Assembly: GCA_036500225.1 (NCBI GenBank)
Contig: DASYCJ010000048.1
Span: forward strand, 1-15,948
DNA from: DASUBN01 sp036500225
Lineage (GTDB): Bacteria; Pseudomonadota; Gammaproteobacteria; Natronospirales; REEB76
Direction: 5' to 3'
DNA: 15,948 nucleotides
Made by a program: the position numbers and the translations under genes. How positions within the stretch are numbered: position 1 is the first letter of the stretch; every line of letters starts with the position of its first letter. The notes under the pieces were generated by a model that was not told where the DNA came from, ran no database searches, and saw only the letters and a list, made by a program, of their open reading frames with translations. Below are positions 7,724-15,074 of this stretch, piece after piece.

Positions 7724-8071
7724 ATGCTCGAAACCTTAAAGAACGTCAATCCCATCTTCTTCCTCCTGGTCGCCACCACGCTCGAGGTGAGCGGCGATGC
7801 GATAGTGAGGATGGGTATCTACAACCACGCCGGTACGTACCGTCTCGCGTTGTTCGGTGTCGGCGCGCTGCTGCTCTTCGGCTACGGTTCTTTCTTGAAC
7901 CTGGCGCCGGTGGAGTTCGGTCAGGTGGTGGGCCTCTACATCGCCACCTTGTTCGTGGTCTGGCAGGTCATCAACTTCGCATTCTTCCGCGCACTGCCCA
8001 CGCTGCCGGTCATGACCGGCGGATCACTGGTGGTGAGCGGCGGGCTCATCATCACATTCTGGAAGCCATGA
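7724..8071 (+). CDS. SMR-like four-helix membrane protein
   Basis: 115 residues from ATG at 7724. Longer starts at 7652, 7679 and 7709 add a non-conserved-looking, non-hydrophobic extension, and none has a clear Shine-Dalgarno. Four helices fill the protein: NPIFFLLVATTLEVSGDAIV (9-28), LALFGVGALLLFGYG (41-55), VVGLYIATLFVVWQVINFAF (68-87) and GGSLVVSGGLIITFW (99-113). The length, helix count and a lone membrane Glu21 in ATTLEVSGD recall Glu14 of small multidrug resistance (EmrE-type) proteins and the wider drug/metabolite transporter superfamily. Sequence similarity is not strong enough to name a substrate. Confidence 0.7.
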   Translation: MLETLKNVNPIFFLLVATTLEVSGDAIVRMGIYNHAGTYRLALFGVGALLLFGYGSFLNLAPVEFGQVVGLYIATLFVVWQVINFAFFRALPTLPVMTGGSLVVSGGLIITFWKP

Positions 8072-8156
8072 GCAGGCTTCCGCGAGGAAGCAGCACCGAC
8101 GCCTGATGCAGGGCCGAAGCTTCCGATCAAGATAAGTGCGGACGGCTCTACGCGAT

Positions 8157-8189
8157 AAAAAACGCCCTGGAGCCAAAGGCTCCAGGGCG
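8157..8189 (-). terminator. Strong rho-independent terminator, minus direction
   Basis: A perfect 12-bp stem (CGCCCTGGAGCC at 8163-8174, GGCTCCAGGGCG at 8178-8189) with a 3-base loop. On the minus strand it is followed by six T (8162-8157). On the plus strand no T-tract follows, so it fits minus-strand transcription best, although it could also act as a weak hairpin end for the SMR-like gene that stops at 8071. Confidence 0.8.
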
Positions 8190-8235
8190 CTCGTCAACCC
8201 CAGCCAAAGTCTTGGTATCTACTTCACCAGATCGC
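8157..8235 (-). ncRNA. Candidate small RNA ending in an orphan intrinsic terminator
   Basis: A strong terminator (stem 8163-8189, U-tract at 8162-8157) points the minus way, yet the genes on both sides run on the plus strand. A modest promoter lies 50-80 bp upstream on the minus strand: TTGCTG (8270-8265) and GATAAT (8249-8244) with a short 15-base spacer, or TAATCT with a 17-base spacer. The predicted transcript is about 80 nt with a six-U tail typical of Hfq-binding sRNAs. A 29-codon frame opens within it but has no ribosome site. No known RNA family is recognised. Confidence 0.35.
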
Positions 8236-8258
8236 ATGGATAGATTATCCGGTGAAGT
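8221..8258. promoter_or_regulatory. Nested inverted repeat, possible operator or RNA hairpin
   Basis: ACTTCACC (8221-8228) pairs with GGTGAAGT (8251-8258). Inside it GGATA (8238-8242) pairs with TATCC (8246-8250) across a 3-base loop. The two stems stack, with a 9-base bulge on one side. It covers the candidate -10 of the small RNA and lies 100 bp upstream of the ClC/MarR pair. A regulator site or an RNA structure are both possible. Confidence 0.4.
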
Positions 8259-8358
8259 CCGGTGCAGCAACACGTGGCCGGCCGGAGTATATCGGAGCCC
8301 AGATATATCTCGTTTCCTGTAGGATTCGCGCAGTTTTCGAAGGCGCTCGACGCGACAT

Positions 8359-9672
8359 ATGAGACATCAGCTATCCGGGATCTTCTCAGTCCGGGATTGG
8401 AAGACTCGTTTGATCTTCTGGTCGGGAGCGCTGGCGGTGGGCATCATCGCCGCTCTGTTCGCCATGGCCAGCAACCAAGTGATGGCCCTGCACTCACGGG
8501 TCATCGAGCACTCCCGGTGGTGGGGTCTCCTGATCTCCCCGCTAGTGATGATCGTGGTGGTCTTCTGCACGCGGCACCTCTTCCCAGGCACCCAAGGCAG
8601 CGGCATACCACAGGCGATCGCGGCACTGCGCAGTGACAAGGATGGTGAGCGTCGACGGCTCCTCTCACCACGTATCGCGGCCGGCAAGCTCCTGCTTACG
8701 CTGATGGGTTTCCTGGGCGGCGCGTCCATCGGCCGTGAAGGACCCACCGTGCATATCGGTGCGTCGGTCATGTACTCGTTGGGACGGTTCACCCGCTTCC
8801 CACCGCACTACATCCGCCACGGCTTGATCATGGTCGGAGGCGCTGCCGGCATCGCCGCGGCATTCAACACGCCCATCGCGGGCATCATCTTCGCCATCGA
8901 AGAGATGGCCCGGTTCTATGAGGAACGTGCCACGGGTCTACTGCTGGTGGCGGTGATCATCGCCGGACTGGCCGCTTTGGGCCTGCTGGGAAATTACACC
9001 TATTTCGGCGAGAGCAGCGCTTCCCTCACCGGTCTGCACTCCTGGGTCGCAGTGCTGATGTGCGGCGTGGTCGGTGGGCTCCTGGGCGGGATCTTCTCGC
9101 GGTTGGTGTTGGAAGGCATCAAATTGCTGCGCCCGCTGATGGCCAAGTATTGGCTGCTCGTGGCCGCTGCCTGCGGCCTCGCAATCGCGGGCTTTGGACT
9201 GCTTTCAGGCGGCAGTTCATATGGCACAGGCTACGACGAGGCCAGGCAGATCCTCACGGGCCATGCGGTCACGGACGTTACCTTCCCGTTCTACAAGATC
9301 GGCGCCACCATCAGCTCCTACCTCAGCGGGGCACCGGGCGGGATCTTCTCGCCATCACTGTCGATCGGCGCCGGACTGGGCGGCGATCTCTCACCCCTGA
9401 TGCCCTATGTACCCGTCAGCGCCGTGGTGTTGCTGGGCATGGTCGGCTATTTCACGGGGGTAGTACAGACGCCGCTCACCGCGTCGGTCATCGTGATGGA
9501 GATGGTCGACGACCAGAGTATGGTGTTCCCTATCATCACCACGGCCTTCATCGCGCTCGGCGTGTCGAAACTGATCTGTAGAGAGCCGATCTACTGGGCG
9601 CTCGCGGAGGAATTCCTGGCGAAGAAGCCAGAAGGCGGCAGACGCACACGCCGCCCGAAGCAGGAATCGTGA
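8359..9672 (+). CDS. ClC-family chloride channel/exchanger, probably Cl-/H+ antiporter
   Basis: 437 residues, inner-membrane, with all three selectivity-filter motifs of the family: GSGIP (80-84), GREGP (125-129, with gating Glu127) and GGIFSP (327-332). The later Tyr412 in PIYWAL fits the conserved pore tyrosine. FAIEEMARF keeps a second Glu (182) where exchangers have the internal proton glutamate and channels usually have Val, so proton-coupled exchange is more likely than a channel. There is no C-terminal CBS domain; the end is a short basic tail (GGRRTRRPKQ). The ATG at 8359 lacks a good Shine-Dalgarno, but the hydrophobic N-terminus supports it. The MarR-type gene begins 26 bp after the stop, so the two are probably co-transcribed. 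ClC exchangers in bacteria serve acid resistance or halide balance; which applies here is not known. Confidence 0.95.
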   Translation: MRHQLSGIFSVRDWKTRLIFWSGALAVGIIAALFAMASNQVMALHSRVIEHSRWWGLLISPLVMIVVVFCTRHLFPGTQGSGIPQAIAALRSDKDGERRRLLSPRIAAGKLLLTLMGFLGGASIGREGPTVHIGASVMYSLGRFTRFPPHYIRHGLIMVGGAAGIAAAFNTPIAGIIFAIEEMARFYEERATGLLLVAVIIAGLAALGLLGNYTYFGESSASLTGLHSWVAVLMCGVVGGLLGGIFSRLVLEGIKLLRPLMAKYWLLVAAACGLAIAGFGLLSGGSSYGTGYDEARQILTGHAVTDVTFPFYKIGATISSYLSGAPGGIFSPSLSIGAGLGGDLSPLMPYVPVSAVVLLGMVGYFTGVVQTPLTASVIVMEMVDDQSMVFPIITTAFIALGVSKLICREPIYWALAEEFLAKKPEGGRRTRRPKQES

Positions 9673-9698
9673 CCATCAATAGGCGTGGGGAACATAAT

Positions 9699-10118
9699 AT
9701 GAACGACCACAGAAGCAACGCGAAATCGGCGAGCGAATCACAGAACATCGCCCGCATCCGCCTGTGGCGGTCGAGCGTCCAGAACTTCCTACACGGAAGC
9801 AAGAGCATACTCAAGAAGCATGGCGTCAGTACCCGGGCATACCATGCCATGCTCGAGATATGGGCGGCGCCTGACGGCAGCGGCTTGTCCATAGGTCCTT
9901 TGGCGGACCTCATCCATGTCAAGCACAACTCCGCCGTGACCGTGGCCGATCAGCTCTGCAAGAAGGGCTATACGGTGAGGAAGCGCGCGGCCAGCGACAA
10001 GCGTGTAGTCTTTGTGCAACTCACCGACCAGGGACGTATGGTCCTGGCGGCACTCGTGGATGACCACCTGCGGGAGCTAAGCAAGATATCGGCCACTCTA
10101 CGTCAAGTACTGTCTTAG
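9699..10118 (+). CDS. MarR-family transcriptional regulator
   Basis: 139 residues. The ATG at 9699 is preceded by GGGGA with seven bases spacing; an in-frame GTG at 9669 overlapping the ClC stop is less likely. The winged helix-turn-helix is clear: SIGPLADLIHVKHNSAVTVA (64-83) for the DNA-reading helices and YTVRKRAASDKRVVFVQLTD (91-110) for the wing, with Asp100 and Arg102 in the usual positions, then LTDQGR. Helices at both ends would form the dimer interface. MarR proteins are dimeric repressors or activators that often respond to small phenolic ligands or oxidants. Lying directly behind the ClC gene, it may control that operon; the inverted repeat at 8221-8258 is one candidate site. Confidence 0.92.
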   Translation: MNDHRSNAKSASESQNIARIRLWRSSVQNFLHGSKSILKKHGVSTRAYHAMLEIWAAPDGSGLSIGPLADLIHVKHNSAVTVADQLCKKGYTVRKRAASDKRVVFVQLTDQGRMVLAALVDDHLRELSKISATLRQVLS

Positions 10119-10131
10119 CCCGAAACGGGCT
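10117..10131 (+). terminator. Possible terminator hairpin after the MarR gene
   Basis: AGCCCG, loop AAA, CGGGCT: a perfect 6-bp stem that overlaps the MarR stop codon. No T-tract follows, so it may only pause or protect the RNA end. Confidence 0.35.
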
Positions 10132-10187
10132 CTAGCCTCCCTGCGCCCCGCGCGCGCGCTGAAACCCTCACCATCACCCGCCGCCCG

Positions 10188-10224
10188 GCCGCGATAAGCC
10201 TGCGATTTCCAAAGACCAATCGGC
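10188..10224 (+). repeat. Dispersed intergenic repeat, copy in the leader region of the LprI-type gene
   Basis: GCGATAAGCCTGCGATTT (10191-10208) is identical to 15618-15635, and the next 16 bases match at 11 positions. TTTCCAAAGACC (10206-10217) also matches the copy at 4872. Two further short blocks follow in the same order in this copy and the one at 15618: AGTTGGG (10249; 15672) and CCTTTTnAGGTAT (10290; 15685), with a 32-base difference in spacing. Confidence 0.6.
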
Positions 10225-10246
10225 GGGACGGCGCTGCGTTTATACT
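10218..10246 (+). promoter_or_regulatory. Candidate promoter of the LprI-type gene
   Basis: TATACT (10241-10246) is a good -10 (5 of 6). AATCGG lies 17 bases upstream where the -35 should be, though it does not resemble TTGACA. The same AATCGG, 17-base spacer, TATAGT arrangement precedes the MDR oxidoreductase gene. The leader would be about 78 nt. Confidence 0.45.
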
Positions 10247-10330
10247 TAAGTTGGGGATCTCAAATGGAAGCTGCCGGAAAGGGACACGCCCTTTTCAGGT
10301 ATCGCTCGCGACAGGAAAAAGGGGCCCTTA

Positions 10331-12565
10331 ATGCATACGATCCGAAACGCTGCGCTGCTCATGGGCCTCATGGGCTTAGGGGCGGCCCCTGGCATCAGCC
10401 AGACCGCACTCGCAGCCGATGCCGCACCTTCCTTTAGCTGCACGGGATCGGACCTCTCGGCCACGGAACAACGCATCTGCGGGGACGCCGAACTTGCCCA
10501 TTATGACCAGGAGCTGGCATCGCTGTACCGATCCAGGGTCACCAGCGCTCCCGCTTCGGAGATGCAGCAGCTGACCCAGGATGAACAGACCTGGCTGCAG
10601 AAGCGCAATGCCTGCGGCGACAGCGTGGACTGCATCAAGGGCGCCTATCTGACCCGCATCTATGATTTGCAGACCCGCGCGACTCCAGTCACGCCATCCG
10701 GCCAGGCCGATCAGGCTGACCAGGTGAATGGGGCGGTACCCCTCTCCAATGCCGCGCAGACGGCCCTGAACAAGACCCGGCGCCTGGTGAGCGATCGCAC
10801 CGCCATGGATGGGATCCAGGCGCAGTTCGTGCTCAAGCTGAAGCTCCGCGCCCTCAATTGCATCCAGAACCTCGGCATCGCGCCGGGTATTTCCCGCAAC
10901 CAGATCCATGACAGTTACGGAGGCTCCCCTTGTTTCGTCAAGGAGGACGACGACATCGCGGACTGGTTAGGGATGCGCGCCGTGGGTTACCTCGCCACGC
11001 TGCCGCCGCTCAGGCCCATGCCGGCGAAGGCGCCGTTGAGCTTCACGGACGAGGTGGCACCCATCAACTCGGTACGTTTCGCGGCCCAGGCCGGCGTGGC
11101 CGTGGTCGAGACGATGAAGGACGTGGAGGTGATGGACTTGGCGCGTGCCTCCCCCATCAGCTCGCACTTCCGCCAGAACACCGACGGCTCACTGCTCACG
11201 GTCACCCCGAACGGGCGCGTCTATATCAGCGGGAACTACCAGAGTTACCACTTCTTCGATTCCGAGGACGGCACGCACCTCGCGGACGCGGACTGGAACC
11301 AGTTCGCCTCGAACTGTGGATTCCCCTGGCTGGATCGACAGACCGCGCTCATCAGGACTTCCCAGCCCGGCTATTCCACCGCGATCTATGATCTCGCCTC
11401 GGGCGCCACGGCACCCCTGGACAGCAGGTTGGGCAGCCTCACGTGCGTCACGCCGGTACCCGGCGCGGACGACACCTTCATGGGGTACTCGGGTGGCGGC
11501 TTCGCATTGTTCAAGCTGGTGCACGGCAGCGACGGCAAGCCGCGCGCCGACGTGATGCAGGTGAAGGACTACAGGCTCAACCCCACCAGCACTCCCAACC
11601 CGGGGCTCATCGCAGATGGGCGCAGGTACGTGGTCGCCACGAACGGCCAGCTGATCATCACCAGCTTGAGCGACTTGAGCCTGGAGGCGGTAGACTTCGG
11701 CGGCTTCGATGTGCGCTTCGTGGTGCCGACGTCCGATCCGGACAAGCTCATCATCAGCGGCGAGATGAAACGCGGCTCCAGCGGAAACTCGCCGCCGTTC
11801 TATATCTACGCCCTCAAGGAACGCAGCGTGAGCTCGCTGGACACGGCTGGCCTCAAGGAGAATCAGTTCATCTACGACCCGGTGCAGGACACGCTCTATA
11901 CCCTGAGAGACTCGGCGCTCATCCGCGCGGACAACTTCAATGTGGGCTCGCCCGCGGCGCTGGCGACGTTCGCGGCTGACATGACCCGCGCCGTGGACGA
12001 GGCCAATGCCGCTGCGGCTGCAGCCATGCCCTATCCAAGCAGGGCATACAGCATGAGCTATGGCTCTACCGGCAGCTTGTCGGTGAACCGCGCGCTGGTA
12101 GCAGACTCGGTCCCCTCCCGGCCCGCGCCGGATAGTGTCAGCCAGTTGGCCCAGGACGCGGATGTGGAAGGCATAGGCATCATCGATTCCAATGCCACGG
12201 CCGCGGGTCAAGCGGTCATCATGGCGGGCGCCACATCAAATTCGCCTCCGACCAAGGCGGTGAATGTGGTGATCCACGACCATCAGCATCCGCTGGTGCT
12301 GGTCTTGTCTTCCCAGGCCGCTGTCGCCTGGCAGCTCACCATCACGCCGGGGGTGCAGCTGGCGGCCGTGCTGCTCTCGGGGCCGAACGGCGGATCGGTG
12401 CAGGGCCAGGGTAATGCCCCGGTGGTCGCCATCGGCAGCGCCTACAGCTATGCGGTGGGAGCCCCCGGCTATCCGGAGCTGCAGACCGAGGTCTTCAACT
12501 GGACCGGCAAGCGCATGAAGCTTCTGCAGAGCGGCGGTCCGGAGATGCGCTTCAACATCTATTGA
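10331..12565 (+). CDS. Exported protein with N-terminal LprI-type domain and propeller-like body
   Basis: 744 residues. ATG at 10331 follows AAAAAGGGG and opens a signal peptide with ALA cleavage near residue 29. Residues 34-113 (FSCTGSDLSATEQRICGDAE ... WLQKRNACGDSVDCIKGAYL) match the LprI/DUF1311 domain of lysozyme-inhibitor-like exported proteins, with Cys37, 50, 95 and 101 available for two disulfides. A Gln/Ala linker follows. Residues about 245-545 show repeated short beta units, each ending in a turn such as HFFDSEDGTH, IYDLASGATA or YIYALKERSV, consistent with a beta-propeller. An Ala-rich stretch (about 550-566) leads to a last beta domain (645-744) with HPLVLVLSSQAAVAWQLTI. Most LprI proteins are about 100-150 residues, so this is a large fusion. 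It is probably periplasmic or surface; inhibition of host or rival lysozyme is possible but unproven, and the domain alone does not establish it. Confidence 0.85.
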   Translation: MHTIRNAALLMGLMGLGAAPGISQTALAADAAPSFSCTGSDLSATEQRICGDAELAHYDQELASLYRSRVTSAPASEMQQLTQDEQTWLQKRNACGDSVDCIKGAYLTRIYDLQTRATPVTPSGQADQADQVNGAVPLSNAAQTALNKTRRLVSDRTAMDGIQAQFVLKLKLRALNCIQNLGIAPGISRNQIHDSYGGSPCFVKEDDDIADWLGMRAVGYLATLPPLRPMPAKAPLSFTDEVAPINSVRFAAQAGVAVVETMKDVEVMDLARASPISSHFRQNTDGSLLTVTPNGRVYISGNYQSYHFFDSEDGTHLADADWNQFASNCGFPWLDRQTALIRTSQPGYSTAIYDLASGATAPLDSRLGSLTCVTPVPGADDTFMGYSGGGFALFKLVHGSDGKPRADVMQVKDYRLNPTSTPNPGLIADGRRYVVATNGQLIITSLSDLSLEAVDFGGFDVRFVVPTSDPDKLIISGEMKRGSSGNSPPFYIYALKERSVSSLDTAGLKENQFIYDPVQDTLYTLRDSALIRADNFNVGSPAALATFAADMTRAVDEANAAAAAAMPYPSRAYSMSYGSTGSLSVNRALVADSVPSRPAPDSVSQLAQDADVEGIGIIDSNATAAGQAVIMAGATSNSPPTKAVNVVIHDHQHPLVLVLSSQAAVAWQLTITPGVQLAAVLLSGPNGGSVQGQGNAPVVAIGSAYSYAVGAPGYPELQTEVFNWTGKRMKLLQSGGPEMRFNIY

Positions 12566-12570
12566 GCGGT

Positions 12571-12588
12571 CGCGGGGGCTTGCCCGCG
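12571..12588 (+). terminator. Possible terminator hairpin after the LprI-type gene
   Basis: CGCGGG (12571-12576) pairs with CCCGCG (12583-12588) across a 6-base loop, five bases after the stop codon. The following sequence is only loosely T-rich (CTGCTTCCTTC), so termination strength is uncertain. Confidence 0.35.
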
Positions 12589-12678
12589 CTGCTTCCTTCA
12601 GGGCAGGAATCTGATAGCGCCAGGTCGCCCGGCCTGGCCTAATACCTGCGTGGCCAAATAGAAGAGAGATAGAACCCC

Positions 12679-13503
12679 ATGGATCAATCCGCCAAGATTG
12701 CTGAGTTCCGCCGCCTGCACACGGAGCGTCCGCTGGTGCTGCCCAACGCCTGGGACGCGGGTTCGGCGCGCATCATGGAGCAGGCCGGCGCCAAGGCCAT
12801 CGCCACCACCAGCGCCGGCATCTGCTGGAGCCACGGCCTGCAGGATGGCCAGACCCTCACGCGGGACGAGATGCTGGGAGTCATCGGGCGCATGGTGCGC
12901 CGGGTGGCGGTGCCGGTGACGGCAGACATCGAGGGCGGCTACGGCAGTGGAAGCCCGCGAGACGTGGCGGACACGGTGCGCGCAGTGGCGGCGCTCGGAG
13001 TGGCGGGTATCAACCTCGAGGATTCCCCCGGCCGCAACGGCGGCCAATTGCTGAAGCCTGAAGAACAGGCGGAGCGGATTGCCGCTGCGCGCGAAGCGGC
13101 GCGGGCCGCAAGCTGTGAACTCCTGATCAATGCCCGAACCGATATCTATCTTTTCGGCGTAGGCGCGCCGGAATCCCGGTTCGCGGAAGTCTGCCGCCGC
13201 GCCGCGGTCTATCGCGCGGCGGGTGCGGACTGCGTGTTCGTGCCGGGCTTGATGGATCGCGAGACCATCGCGGCGCTGGTGAAGGAGATCGGCGGCCCGC
13301 TGAACATCATGGCCATGCCCGGCGCACCGACTACCGCTGAGCTGGGACAACTCGGTGTGGCCCGCGTGAGCGTGGGCCCGACCCTTACCCAGACCGCCTT
13401 CGGCTCCATCCGCCGCGCCACGCGGGAACTGCTGGACAAGGGCAGCTACGGGAAGGCCGAGGACCTCGTACCCTTCAGCGATCTGAGAGCCTTGTTCAAT
13501 TGA
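12679..13503 (+). CDS. Isocitrate lyase/PEP mutase superfamily enzyme
   Basis: 274 residues, cytoplasmic TIM barrel. Family signatures in order: LPNAWDAGSARIMEQAGAKA (21-40), ATTSAG (42-47), TADIEGGYG (81-89, with metal-binding Asp83 and Glu85), GINLEDS (110-116) and INARTD (150-155). The lyase signature KKCGH with its catalytic Cys is absent; the loop after LEDS reads PGRNGGQLLKPEEQ. It is therefore not isocitrate or methylisocitrate lyase but one of the PEP-mutase-like members, which cleave or form C-C or C-P bonds next to an alpha-keto acid. The substrate is unknown. Spacing of 113 bp from the preceding gene suggests its own promoter. The ribosome site (AGAGAGAT) is a little distant from the ATG. 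The oxidoreductase gene follows after 44 bp. Confidence 0.9.
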   Translation: MDQSAKIAEFRRLHTERPLVLPNAWDAGSARIMEQAGAKAIATTSAGICWSHGLQDGQTLTRDEMLGVIGRMVRRVAVPVTADIEGGYGSGSPRDVADTVRAVAALGVAGINLEDSPGRNGGQLLKPEEQAERIAAAREAARAASCELLINARTDIYLFGVGAPESRFAEVCRRAAVYRAAGADCVFVPGLMDRETIAALVKEIGGPLNIMAMPGAPTTAELGQLGVARVSVGPTLTQTAFGSIRRATRELLDKGSYGKAEDLVPFSDLRALFN

Positions 13504-13509
13504 ACGGGT

Positions 13510-13538
13510 AATCGGCGGAGCATGACTGCGGCTATAGT
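13510..13538 (+). promoter_or_regulatory. Candidate promoter of the MDR oxidoreductase gene
   Basis: TATAGT (13533-13538) is a 5 of 6 match to -10, with AATCGG exactly 17 bases upstream. Against 10218-10247 it shows 20 identities over 30 aligned bases, including AATCGGCGG and CTGCG at the same spacing. The ATG is only nine bases after the -10, so a transcript starting here would be nearly leaderless. Confidence 0.4.
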
Positions 13539-13547
13539 GCCCATAGC

Positions 13548-14507
13548 ATGAAGGCCATCATCCATATGCAGTACGGCAGCCGGGATGTGCTCCACCTGAG
13601 TGACATCGAGGAACCCACCCCTAAGGAAGGCGAAGTACTGCTCAAGGTCCAGGCCGCTTCCCTGAATGCCATGGATTGGCACCTGATGCGGGGCTCGCCC
13701 TTCTTCATCCGCTTGGCCCATGGCCTGCTGAGACCCAAGGTCACGGGCGTGGGGATCGACGTGGCGGGCGTAGTGGAAGCTGTAGGCACGGATGTGAGTG
13801 AGTTCAAGCCGGGTGATGCAGTGTTCGGCACCTGCCGCGGTGCTTTTGCGGAATATGCCTGCACCAAGCCCGAGAGGCTGGCGTTAAAGCCGAAGAACAT
13901 CTCCTTCGAAGCAGCGGCCACCGTGCCTATCGCCGGGTTTACGGCGCTACAGGCTCTGCGTAACGCGGGGAAGATACAGGCGGGCCAGCGGGTGGTGATC
14001 GACGGCGCCGGCGGCGGCGTGGGCAACTTCGCCGTGCTTCTGGCCAAGGCCTTCGGCGCGGAGGTCACCGCTGTATGCAGCACGGCGAACCAGGAGTGGG
14101 TACGCGCCCTGGGGGCAGACTACGTGATGGATTACAGCCAGGAAGACTTCACCCGCGGCGGCCGGCACTATGACCTGATATTCGGCGCCAACGCCTTCCA
14201 CTCCCTGTTCGCCTATCGGCGCGCCCTTATCCCCAAAGGCATCTACGTGATGACGGGCGGCTCCGTCGCCACCCTGCTCCAATGCATGCTGCTCGGCCCC
14301 TTGCTGTCACTCACAGGCGGCAGGAAGTTCCGCATCAAGGGCGCGAAGCCGAGACAAGAGGATCTCTTGGTGCTGAGCGGGCTCCTGGAAGCCGGCAAGC
14401 TCAAGCCCGCCATCGACCAGACTTATGAGCTGAGCGAGGCGACGGCAGCCATGCGCTATATCGAATCCAAGCATGCCAAGGGCAAGGTCGTGATCAGCAT
14501 AGCCTGA
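13548..14507 (+). CDS. Zinc-independent MDR-family NAD(P)H oxidoreductase (quinone oxidoreductase type)
   Basis: 319 residues. The N-terminal GroES-like domain begins MKAIIHMQYGSRDVLHLSDI and carries VQAASLNAMDWHLMRG (34-49), VTGVGIDVAGVVEAVG (65-80) and FKPGDAVFG (86-94). The Rossmann half has VVIDGAGGGVGNFAVLLAKA (149-168), the nucleotide loop where family members usually show AASGGVG. No zinc-binding Cys/His set is visible. Such enzymes reduce quinones or activated enones with NAD(P)H, but the actual substrate cannot be told. No Shine-Dalgarno precedes the ATG at 13548, which fits leaderless or coupled translation. The PEP-mutase-like gene ends 44 bp upstream on the same strand. Confidence 0.92.
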   Translation: MKAIIHMQYGSRDVLHLSDIEEPTPKEGEVLLKVQAASLNAMDWHLMRGSPFFIRLAHGLLRPKVTGVGIDVAGVVEAVGTDVSEFKPGDAVFGTCRGAFAEYACTKPERLALKPKNISFEAAATVPIAGFTALQALRNAGKIQAGQRVVIDGAGGGVGNFAVLLAKAFGAEVTAVCSTANQEWVRALGADYVMDYSQEDFTRGGRHYDLIFGANAFHSLFAYRRALIPKGIYVMTGGSVATLLQCMLLGPLLSLTGGRKFRIKGAKPRQEDLLVLSGLLEAGKLKPAIDQTYELSEATAAMRYIESKHAKGKVVISIA

Positions 14508-14620
14508 TCAGACGACATGGTCGCCGCCCCCGGATGTGAGATCACGCACAGAAAGCACCTGCGGCTACGCCCAGAATCCGTCGGATGCGCCGATGTGGCG
14601 CGACGGCGGAGCGACATATC

Positions 14621-15043
14621 GTGCAGCCAGCGACCCACAAAGCTTCCGCATCGACCGCCGCGCCGGTGGTGCATTTTGAAGTGATCGGCAAACATCCCGA
14701 GACGCTACGTAAGTACTACGGCCGCCTATTCGGCTGGGAGTTCCATACAGGCAGCATGCCCCCGCCCAAGGAGGTCTCGGAGGCTGATAACTACGGTTTC
14801 GTGGATCGCATCACCACCGAAGACGGGACCGGCATCCGCGGCGGTGTGGGCGGCGGCGAAGCATACGACAGCCACGCGATCTTCTATGTGGCAGTGGAGG
14901 ACGTGGAAGCAGCGCTGAAGAAGGCGGAGAGATTGGGTGGCACCCGACTCATGGGCCCCGTCACCAAGCCCGGCGGCGGGCTGGTGGTCGGGCATCTCAG
15001 GGATCCGGAAGGCACCCCGATTGGCGTGGCGGGCCCGCACTGA
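14621..15043 (+). CDS. VOC (glyoxalase/bleomycin-resistance fold) family protein
   Basis: 140 residues from GTG at 14621, preferred over ATG at 14585 because GGAG lies nine bases upstream and the extra N-terminal residues look unstructured. VVHFEVIGKHPETLRKYYGR (16-35), RLFGWEF (35-41) and the end HLRDPEGTPIGVAGPH are typical of small VOC proteins, with two beta-alpha-beta-beta-beta modules (HAIFYVAVEDVEAALKKAER starts the second). Members bind metals or small molecules; no substrate can be assigned. The gene converges on the beta-flower gene, with 31 bp between the stops, and follows the MDR gene by 113 bp. Confidence 0.85.
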   Translation: MQPATHKASASTAAPVVHFEVIGKHPETLRKYYGRLFGWEFHTGSMPPPKEVSEADNYGFVDRITTEDGTGIRGGVGGGEAYDSHAIFYVAVEDVEAALKKAERLGGTRLMGPVTKPGGGLVVGHLRDPEGTPIGVAGPH

Positions 15044-15074
15044 GGGCCGTCACCACGGCGAGCCGCGCGGAAGC

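Noticed and set aside
9060..9581. 173-codon plus-strand frame inside the ClC gene.
   Set aside because: It is a shifted frame through conserved ClC motifs (GGIFSP is encoded in the other frame), with no ribosome site.
10270..10300. AAAGGG/CCCTTT hairpin in the leader of the LprI-type gene as a riboswitch.
   Set aside because: A single 6-bp stem without any conserved riboswitch core.
11189..12211. 340-codon minus-strand open frame.
   Set aside because: It is antisense to the LprI-type gene; the protein is Arg/His/Val-rich with no recognisable motif, typical of the opposite strand of a high-GC gene.
13532..14083. Minus-strand frame opposite the MDR oxidoreductase.
   Set aside because: The plus-strand product has the full family pattern; the minus frame is its shadow.
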